DNA of 64,000 nucleotides from Pachyseris speciosa (Eukaryota; Cnidaria; Anthozoa; Scleractinia; Pachyseridae): NCBI GenBank assembly GCA_016490735.1, contig JAEMWC010000193.1, positions 80,001 to 144,000 of the forward strand, read 5' to 3'. Shown piece by piece: positions 33,481 to 44,300 of this stretch (position 1 is its first letter; each line of letters starts with the position of its first letter). The notes under the pieces were generated by a model. It saw only the letters and a program-made list of their open reading frames with translations, ran no database searches and was not told where the DNA came from. The position numbers and the translations under genes were made by a program.

Positions 33481-35248
33481 TGTATGTATGTATGTATGTA
33501 TGTATGTATGTATGTATGTATGTATGTATATATACATACACACACCCTAGTTAATCTAAATAATTGTATTTTCTTATTGTAAATAGCCACATCATTTTAT
33601 TACAAATTGATGTGTTAATTTTGTGGTTTACTTACCTAGGCTAGCTTTTGACAGTTGTTAATTTAAAATTGATCTTATTTCAGTGTCCCCAGTTAGTAGA
33701 GGGATTTCTTTACCCTCGGCTAAGTACTTTATTTTTACACTTTAATAAAGTCATGATGATGATGAAATTCAAGTAGCTTTTATGGTGTTCAAAGCTCTTA
33801 ATGATCTGGCTCCTGGCTACCTATCTTCTATGTTCACTGAGCGGAGTACCTCAGGATATGTCTTAAGGGACTCTACAAACAAATTAAATGTCCCCTTACC
33901 CAGAACCAACTACCTAAAAAGGAGTTGTAGCTATAGAGGTGCAACTCTCTGGAACGGTCTACCCTGCAATCTAAGACAAGTGAAATCTCTAGATCTTTTT
34001 AAGCAATTGTTAAAGGAACATTTTGCATCACGTGACCTGGGTATTTGACACCACCAGCAAAAGGCAATGGCTATCCTTAACTCAAACCTAGGATTATTGT
34101 TAAGATTGTGGTTAGGCTTAGGATTAGGGTTAGGTTTAGGAGTATGGTTAGCTAGGTTGGGGCTATTGTTAGGGTTGGAGTTTGGACGTCAACAAGTCAC
34201 GTGACAAAGATTCCAACCTCACTGCAACACCCTAGGGTAGCTAGCCATACAGTACTGTGTTTGTTAAGTCAAAAATATTTTGTCCTGAAACGATAATTTC
34301 AAAACTGACCACCCCCTTTACTTGCACTTTGCGCTTAGGTTTGACATTGAGCTCTTAAGGGTTTGTACCAACTACCCTTCAACTCTAAATCCTTATCTTT
34401 TGCTTAGATTGAGAGCAAACGTTCTAGTGTTACTATTACTAAAACGTATCATTAGTTTGCTGAGTTTGCAATATGAAAATACAACATTTTTATTAAACCT
34501 TCATTTTGTTAATTAAGTTATTTACACGGCATTCATCGAAAACAGGTCTAGTTATGAGTAGTATTTTTTACGGTAGAGACTTTTTAGGTGTGTATTTATC
34601 GTCATTAGGAATTATTATGTAGTTGTAATTTATATTGTAATCACCTGATGGATTTTTACCGTGTTAAAATAAAGACTTTGAGATTTTGATTTTTGAGATT
34701 ATTGAGAAGATGCTCCTTAGCGGTCTGCACCAGGTTGCTTCCTGCGTCTGGTATGGCCACTAGGTTGAATTGCTCTCCATCGATGACTACGTCTGTGCCA
34801 ACCATTTTTTCACAGCACTTTCTTAACGCTTCAGCCAAGCACAAGAGGAGCTTAGTTTGCAGTTTGCGTAACTGAGTGCCGAGGGGTAAAGCGCGTTGAC
34901 TTTTATGGGCTCTGTTAAATATTCTGTTCTAAGAATCAGCATAGTTGCATGGGGCTTGTCGTCACATAAATCTGACCATTGGTGGCGTTTTCTTACCATA
35001 TTTGGTTGTGGAGTGGTTTTTAGCTGTTTATAGTTAAACCCCTCTTTCTTTTTCTTAGAAAGCAGGTTGGGATTTTTCCCTGCCTATATGGAAGGAAAGG
35101 TATCTTTTCTAGCTGTTGCCGAGGGGATGTGTTCTGTTCTTAGAAACAACATAGTTCGGGCTTGTTGTCACATAAATCTGATTAGTGGTCGCGTTTTCGT
35201 ACCATATGTGGCCGGTCGACCATTCACATTCCTTGCATGCTTATGTGG

Positions 35249-35328
<80 letters not shown>

Positions 35329-38300
35329 CATCACAGGAGTTCAGGCTTCAGTAATCATCGTTTTATTGCGACAGTGCTGTTTCATATGGTTCAAAAATAT
35401 AGGACCACACTCATCAGGCAACTGCAATCGTTGAAGTTGCCTGATGAGAGTGGTCCTATAATTTTGAATCATACGAAACAGCACTACGCAATAACGATTG
35501 TGTATTAAAGCTCGAGCGCTCACTTTGCATAAATCTGACCACTGCTCGCCTTTTCTTACCATATTTGGTTGTGGAGTGGTTTATAGCTGTTTACTATTAA
35601 ATCACGTTTTCTTTTTCTTAGAAAGCAGATCGGGGTTTTCCCGTGCGCATTTGAGCATAAAGGAATCTATAGCTGTTTACACTTCATTTTCTTTGGCAAT
35701 TAAAAAGTCCCACCCCAGAGGGAGCGAGGGAACTCTCTGGGGTGGGGAGATGAAAGACCCTGGAAACGAGGTTGCTATTGGACTCAAACATGAATGAGTA
35801 AAAACGTGGCGTTATTGTATTCCCTAAGTGTCCAATAAGATTTTTGTGTTCATGTTCTTACTAAGGTACGTTGTAGTGCTCTTTTGATCTAATGATACAG
35901 TTTTAGTCTTAATATATTTCCCACCCAAGTCGGTTTTTTGGACTTGCTCCAGATCAAAATTATACGAGAAATTTAAAAAACACAGGTGGAAAACTATAGT
36001 TGTTGTTGTATTTTATTGCTAACAAACATAATCAAATAATTCAGTTACATGTTGATCAATTTTATGGAAAGAGGAGACGTCTGATTTTGCATTGGTTTTG
36101 TTGTAACTAAATGTCGTCCAATAGTTATGTTAAGCTTGTAGTTATCTTTTGACTGATCCAACTACCATTAGCACAATAGACAATCTTAGGCCACAAAATT
36201 ATTTTGATGTTTTGCTTTAGCTTTACTAAGATGTCCCGTCTTATTAAAAGTTCCTGGTTAAGAAGCAACAGTATTGCTGAAATAGTTTTCGCAACGCTAT
36301 AACATATCACGCTTCGAACAGAAGCGCCTAGGAAGAGACATGCAAATACATCGTTGGTAGCTAAGCGTTCGGTGACCTAGCCTCCCACGCTGTCGTTTTT
36401 AGATCGCTTTAACTATGGCTTTGCAGTTACCTTCTTTAGTAAAGATTTACTCCACTAAAAAGAAAATTTGTTGAAATTATTAGTCTTTTTACGTTGATAA
36501 ACCTATTCAAAGAACACGATTGCGTTACGCAATCACACTCATGGATACCTACAAAAAAGCGCTAGTATATGTTTCAACAGCGGGTTATTTATATGCGATC
36601 TTTTTTCCCCGAAACGCATTCGTGACCTCAGATTTTTCTTTGTCATGACACATTAACAATTCATCACATCAGACAGTACAAACTTTAGCAAAAGTTCGAA
36701 AGAAAGCATCAATGGTAACGATTATGCGGGTGCAGGAGACATACTCCATCATTGATAATTGGATACAAGTATACGGTATCCACAGTTGAGAGAATACTCG
36801 AAAAGATTTGTCACTTTACAGTCTAGAAAAAAACTAAATTCGGGAATAGAAAAGCTCAGCGGTGTTTTGTGTTAAGGCTCGATAAAAACGACCAAACATT
36901 TGGCAAGTCAAACTGCGGTACTTACTCCACAATTCTTACTGTTGATGTTTATGTTCCTTAAGATTTGCTTTATTCGTCAGAGTTTTCAAGTTCCTTTTTG
37001 GCCTCTAAAGCCTTCATGTTTTCCTTCTCCAGCTTTTCTTGAGCTTCTTTTAAATCATTTTCAAACGTGGCGGCTAGTTTACGTACGTTCTTTCTGGCCT
37101 GTTCAATGGTTGGGTTATCCACCAAATAGTTGTACAGATCTTGTCTGGTCTCCTTGATCTGCAACATGTACACACCACACACGTCATCCAGAGCAACCCA
37201 CTTGGAATAGTAGCGCAGGGCCTTTCCCTTGAATGCATTAGAAGTCCAAACTTTAATGCGCTTTTCTTCGGGCATCTTCATTGCTCTCTCAACTTGCTTC
37301 TGCATTTCTCCTGTCGCCAAAGACTCACAGTGGACTTGCATCTGCTGCCAGAATATGGCTGCTTTCATCATGATAGCAGACAGAGATTTGAGTGCGCCGA
37401 TGGAACTGTGCAAGGCTTCAATGGCTGCTTCCGCCAACGCGCTGTCGTCCTGGCAGTTCTTGATTTTCTCTGCGAATTCTATGCATTGTAGTAAAGCTTC
37501 TTGGCGAAGATCTCGCTGCTTCTGCATTTCTTCCATTTGCTTCTTCTTTTCTTCGTTTGCCATTTTCATGGCTTCTATGTACCCTGACTTGTCATTAATG
37601 CTAGCTATCTTTTCGACTACCTTGTCGACGTCACGTGTTGCCATCGAAGCAGCAGCACTTACGATACCTGTTAACGCACCCTTTACTGTGTTTAGGAGGC
37701 TGTCCTGTGCATCGATCGCCTTGTCTTCTCTGTTCTGAGCCTCATTGTAGAATGCTTTTGCACGTTCCTCTGCTTCAAGTGCATTTTTCTGCTGCATTAC
37801 TGCCTGCTGTCGCTTGATTTCAAATTGCTTTCGCTCTTCCTCCCGAGCTTTCACTTTTTCCTCTTCAGAACCTTTTGCTCTCTGTGTGTCTTCTAAAGCA
37901 TCTATTACATCAGTTGTTGCCTTCTCAAAGTCGTTGTGCAGTTCATGTGCAGCCGCAGCCATATCTTTGGCAATGCTGGTAAGTTGCGAGAGTGTTTCGA
38001 GCGCCATCTCTTCCAGTCCATCTAGTAAGTATTCGTAGGTGCCCTTAAGTTCTTCGATTACGCTCTGTGAAGCACCTTTAAATTTGTGAACAGTAACGGC
38101 TGATTTGTCGGCCAGTTTTGTTATCTTGTAGCCAACGCGCTGTACTTTGATCTGTACCTCAGTGTGTCCTGCTACACCATTGTACGCGACACGAATGAAG
38201 TTACCGAGTTTTCCCAAGTCTTCTACAAGGCTGTGGAGATCTAGCGAGCCAAGAAGATGCTGTTTAGCGGTCTGCACCAGTTTGCTTCCTGCGTCTGGTA

Positions 38301-41300
38301 TGGCCACTAGGTTGAATTGCTCTCCATCGATGACTACGTCTGTGTCAGCCATTTTTTCACAGTACTTTCTTAACGATTCAGTTAAGCACAAGAGGAGCTT
38401 AGTTTGTAGTTTGCGTAACTGAGTGCCGAGGGGTAAAGCGCTTTAAAGTTTTGTGTGCTCTGTTAAATATTCTGTTCTAAGAAACAGCATACTTGCATGG
38501 GGCTTGTTGTCACATAAATCTGACCAATGGTGGCGTTTTCTTACCATATTTGGTTATGGAGCAGTTTTTTGCTGTTTATAATTAAACCCCTTTTTCTTTT
38601 TCTTAGAAAGCAGGTTGGGATTTTTCCCCGCTTATTTGGAAGGAAAGGGATCTTTTCTAGCTGCTGCCGAGGGGATGTGTTCTGTTCTTAGAAACAGCAT
38701 AGTTCGGGCTTGTTGTCACATAAATCTGATTAGTGGTCGCGTTTTCGTACCATATGTGGCCGGTCGACCATTCACATTCCTTGCATGCATGCTTATGTGG
38801 CACTTTATATATTTTAGATTGCTTTGTGTTTTTTTTCTTGGAAAGGTTGAGGACAACTTAGTTTGCATAAATCCATAAATATGACCACTGCTCGCCTTTT
38901 GTTACCATATTTGGTTGTGGAGTGTATTATAGATGTTTACTATCAAATTACGTTTTCTTCTTCTTAGAAAGAGTAAAATTGGATCCATAGCTGTTGACAC
39001 TTCAGTTTCTTTGGCAATTGGAAAAGTGCCACGCAGCTAGTACATCCCCAGGGAATTCTTTTATGTCATCAAAGGATTGTTTTCTTGGAAACTGGAAAAG
39101 TGAATGAATTGCGGTTGTAGCGGGTTTTGTAGTTTATTATCCCTCGGTCGTTATGCACCTATCAGTGTCAAGCCTGAGGGGGGTGGGGGGTCGGGCAAAG
39201 GGTGGGGGTTTTGACATTTTCTGAAAAAAATTATCAAAATCCCCACCCCCGGGCAAAAATAATTGTCAAAAGTATCAAAATCCCCCACCCTGGGGCAAGG
39301 GAAGGCGGTCACATACCCTTCAGTCCTTGTTGCACACAAGAGGACCATGCCAAAATTCTCCACCCTGGGGACGTGATGTCCGATCAAAATCACTACCCTG
39401 GGGATATACGTGATAGTCAAATTCCCGTGGGTTGCGCGAGCCCCCCTTCCCCCCCCGCCTCGGGCTTGACATTGATAGGTGCATTAGATAATTCATTACC
39501 TTATCCTGTGGAAGTTGCCAGAGTAACATGGCGTTGATTTCATTGAGTTCTAAGTGTTTTAACGCCGTGGAAACAGCTCTGGAGGCTGTGAAAAGCGGCG
39601 ATGCTAAACGCTCGGCGGTCGTTCTGCAGTCCGTACAGAAAGATGGGCAAATGTTGAAGCAAAAAGCTGCTATCCTTATAAGTCAGCTGAGCAAGGCAGA
39701 GGAAGACCATAAGTGTAAGGTGGACAACCTTACTCGGCAAATGAACGACCTTTTCGCTGAAGAGACGCAGCTTTCAAACAAAAAACAAACATTGCAGAAC
39801 AAGAATTCCTCGTTGACCGACGAGAGGCGACGACACCAACGAAGCAAGGAAGAGGCCTCAAGACGGTACCAAGAAGCGGAGAGAGCGAAACGAAATGCAG
39901 AAAGGAAATATGAGGAAATGAAGCCTTTCTTCTGGATACCTATTGTTGGCTGGCTCCTTTTCTTCATTGAAGGCAGTTCAAAACAGGCGTCCGAAGCTTA
40001 TAGAGAAATGCAGCGTCACGAAAGGGATGTCGATCAAGCAGAAAGTGATCTCAGATGGGTGAACTCTCAGATCTCTGAGGTAAACTTCTCACATCTTTCA
40101 TCTTCAGTGGAAACTGAGGTTCTATTTAACAATTACGTTATGAGCATCGAGATTTCTGTCGCGTGATCGCCGGTGAGGGCGCAGCCTAAATCAGCCATTA
40201 CGCATAGAAAGCAAGAGCGAATGATCATGTTTTTAGTATAAATCTATTAGTTGTTCAAAACTAAACAAGTAAATTATCTAAATCCTTCTCGCAGACACTT
40301 CGAAAACGCGAAGAAGCGGCCGCCATTTTGTTGGCAACCGCTACTCACTATCTATACAAGAATACTCAATAGTATATAACTGAACATTGATTCCCTTATG
40401 GAATTTCCCGTGTTTGCAGAGCGCATACATCGTAGGGTAACGTAAACGGTAGATTAATTTAAAGGATATTACCTGTCATGTTCAGTTTGATTCATTCACA
40501 TTTGGCGAGTGTTTCGAATGAGCGTACGTATTGATGATTTTATTGTTGTCTGAGCTGTCAGAATCAGTTAGAATCGTCCTGTTAAATTGCGAGAATTATT
40601 AGAGATTAGTGAGCGTATAAAAGGATCCTTATTGCAACATAAGATCATCCCTGATGAAGACACTAGACAGGAGTGACGAAACGTTGGGTCGTGAATTAAA
40701 CCATCAAATTAAACCATGTCTGATTGTCCACCTGGTTGCAGTGTGAACTTGAACATACCATATAGATATTTGTCTTCGCGGTTAATTTGCATTTAATTTT
40801 AATTTTTAGTCTTTGGAAAGGTGATGTGTCTCAAACGAATGCAAAAAGGAAGTTATTTTCCACTATGACTTAAGTATGAGTTGACACGTCCCCGAATAAG
40901 ACTCCCAGTTTGCATCATATTTTAGTCAACTATCTTGGCCCGTTAAGGACTTCCAATGAACCCGTTGCGCGAACATGAGTTATAGGTTAGTTTTTCCTTT
41001 GTTTTCTTAGGTAGAGAGAGACCTAAATGAGGTATCACGAAAACTAGATAAACTGAGAAGAGAACGAGAAGCTTGCCATGAGAAGCTCAGTGACATAAAA
41101 AACATGGTTTCATTTATCATGCAAGCTGTTGCATTCTGGGATGAAATAGTCATGGTGACGGAGACAACCACAGTGGAAACTGAAAACCTCCAAAGGATAG
41201 TGAATCTGGCTGGCAAGAAAACCGACCCTGTAAGGATCCTAAAGAGCTCTGGTACCGGTACTATGATGGCGTCTTTTAAAGATCGCTGGATGGAAGTGGC

Positions 41301-44300
41301 AGAAATGATCAGTTCTGATCGAAACAATGTGATTTTTGACGAGGTTGTGCTTACTAAATTAATGCTCAAGCTTACTGGCTTTTCCTGTCACCCATAGTAA
41401 TAATTTTAGGGCGAGATATTTATATAGTTCCAAATAAAAACAACTTTCCCTTAAACTGAGACAGGACAGGCGCCTGGTTAAGTTTCCAATCATAATGTAA
41501 CGCAAAGCACCACGCCTTTTAAAGCACGACATCCTACACTAGGGAGGATCTTTTGAGTTAAACGTTGCGTCTAGTGCTGAAGTTTTTTCGAGGAAAATCT
41601 GTTCTTACTTTGTCATTGCTAATCGAATTTAGGTTTCTTGGAATTCTTTCTTTTCTTTTTGCTTGTTTGTGGATGAAAAAACAACATTTATTTGCTACAT
41701 ATTTTAGATAATTTTTGTACTGTTTTGATTTCGTTTTGGTTAATAGACCCATTCGGCTTACTCAATGTTGTACCCAATTCAAACCCTTTGGGATTAAAAC
41801 GTTTTGTTCCAGGTATTTCCATAACATTTAAATATGAATGCTACATTATAATGCAAATACAATACACAAAGAATGTTAAGCCCAGGAGAATTGAATTGGG
41901 TACAACATTGAGTCAGCCGAATGGGTCTTTTTTGATGATTTTTTGAAAATTTGATTGGACTTAAATAATGTTCACGTCATGTTACAATGTCATCACTGCA
42001 TCTTATAAAATCTCGAAGGAAACACATTTGTGGTCGTGCTTTAAAACTTCCTTCATTATTATGCATTGTCTTAGTGCTCTCAAAGCTCTGGGATCTGAAG
42101 GAGATCGCATATTGGGGGATGGGGATGGTGGGGGGGGGGGGGGGGAAGGTTCGGTCTGGAGTTGGAAGGGTTCTTTGCCCAGCAAGAACAGGAATACCCT
42201 TGGCCTGGTCTAAGTAAGGGCTAGGCTAAAAACAATTGGTAATTATCACGATGATGATCATGGTTGTTTAACTACAACCAGCATAGCTCATTTCATTTTG
42301 ACTTTCTTAGTTAAATTTTATAACCCCAGTGGGGTGCAAATGGGAACAACTCTAATTAGCATACGAAAACTATAACCTTAAGATTCTGTGGATTGTAGTA
42401 AACTGCTGCCATGGGTAAAATGTTTCTTTTTTGTTTAACAACGCACTTCCATTTGCTAACAAAGTTCACCAGTTTTCACTATGCATGAAAAACGCGAAAG
42501 GTATTTGAGAGTGACCAGCAGGCGTTCCATTGTTAAAATGTTTTAGCCATTTGTTAGGCCTTCTTTCGGCTGCTTCATTCGAATAATGTTGGAAAACGAT
42601 GACGTAATTCACGATACGCGATAAGGCTTGTCACAATTCAACTCAGAGACATGTACTTCTTCCCTCAACAGGAAATTTTGTGCCTTGTGTAACCCCCTAG
42701 TATTTATGATACTTCTGCCAGTTTACCCTCTCAAGAACGCGCATGCAAGAAGACGCTTTGATGATAGAGAAAGAAGGAGCAAGTCCATGGAGGGCGTTTT
42801 GCTGCATCATCTTCTGCCACCTTTGGAGTTTTGAGAACTGAAATATAATTGTAAATTGAATACAAGTACAATTTTGCTGTTCCGCTTGTAGTGTCACAAC
42901 TGCTCTACAGATGATTAGGAAATTTTTTCATTTATAATTCCCAAGTTTTAACACGAAAAAAAAAACGTGTGTGGAATTCTCAATCGCTAGGTGTTCCATG
43001 GCGAGAAACAAAGCCAAACCTTTCCTTGTTATTGTCAGTTAGCTGCAGAAATGTTTTTTGTGAAAGGAAGGAACTTCATTTATAACATATCAGAACGATA
43101 GTTTATCTTAAAATGCGCTGTGTGTATGGTATAGAAAATAACAATGGATGTATCTTGTGATCCTGTGAGTATATGAATGACACTTCCATACAGCTATTGG
43201 TGGGATTCTTGGAAAAATCTGTACCTTTTATTTCTTGATATTAATCTGACAATTGTTAGCTTAGTCTCATCAGTGATATAAATCGGTTTTAGTTTCAAGG
43301 AGGGTTCCTTTGATATCAGTATACAGACTTATGATCACGTTCACGCCAAACGTCGGGTCCTCTTTTACGTTCCCTCCAGTGAATTACCCGGCATAGTAAA
43401 TCGAACGTTCGAAAATCGAACTCAATCCGTGGATTGAGTTCGAATGAGTTCGGCAATCGAACGAAATCGAACACCACATTTTCAGTGAGTTCGATTTCCG
43501 AACAAATCGAACTCAATCGAACTCAATCCATCTGATTGTGTTCGATTGAGTTCGGAAACCGAACTCAATCGAACACAATTTAATGGATTGAGTTCGATTG
43601 GCTCTGGTAAACCTATACAAAGCAAGCCCAAAGCAAGCCCATCAAAGCAGGTTTTTCTGGTGCTTTTTCACAATCTATTCAATAACAGAAACCCCATTTA
43701 TAAACTGTCCACGGCAGTTAAGAGAACAGAACAGAACAGAACAAAACTATCATTATTCCCTCGGGCGTATTCCGAAATTGTTGTACCCTTTCCTTTTTTA
43801 GCTAACTTACAATTGCGGAAAGACAACTCGAAGGGTTACTCTTATCCAAAAATACAAGCAAATTACTAACAGCGACACAGGCAACGACATACAGTAAATG
43901 GTGATTATGAAAAATATCTTACTAACGATATACATGATTCTCTCAAATTCGTCTTAGACAATTAACAGTGACCAAGAGGGTAAGAGGTGAACGAGCGTCA
44001 GTATATTGGACGTTTGGGAGCATCTTACTGCCATGATAGAAAGGATAAATAGTAAATGCAACAGTAAAATTATTTTTCTCCTCAGGTCAAAATCAAAGTA
44101 AATGATCAGATGTTCGTGTACATTTATTTCTTGAGTGTCTTGAGTTATCTTGCCCCGCGCTCTTAAGAGTGTACTGCTTGAGGATGACTTTTACAGGGAA
44201 CAGGGAAGCAACCAGTTCACGTTATAGGTGACCTAATTGACCGCGCTCGTTTGCAATTCGGAATGCACGACCTTTCTCGCCTATTTTCTTTAAAACCTTG

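Larger units (their letters stand above)
31659..34805 (-). pseudogene. Copy A of the helical-protein gene, broken
   Basis: Three pieces match copy B: the C-terminal codons (about 31659-31739), part of the N-terminal half (about 31838-32226) and the first ~40 codons (34700-34805). Between the first two, everything coding for about residues 160-430 is gone and a fragment of the TTAA MITE sits at the junction. Between the last two is a 2.5 kb LINE block. No full-length product is possible. Confidence 0.85.
30197..38860. repeat. Tandem segmental duplication, units A (about 30197-35250) and B (about 35706-38860)
   Basis: Both units start with the same hairpin (CCACCCCAGAGGGAGCGAGG and its inverse), run through a common ~1.3 kb spacer, then the helical-protein gene in minus orientation, then its 5' flank to GACCATTCACATTCCTTGCA. 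Unit A is longer because of insertions at about 30421-30637, 31069-31094, 31740-31835 and 32227-34699. It also lacks most of the middle of the gene. Confidence 0.85.

Noticed and set aside
35067..35354. 95-codon ORF with a Tyr-Ile repeat
   Set aside because: The repeat is the TA microsatellite; the rest is the 5' flank module of copy A.
37229..37738. 169-codon plus-strand ORF
   Set aside because: Shadow frame opposite the intact copy B gene.
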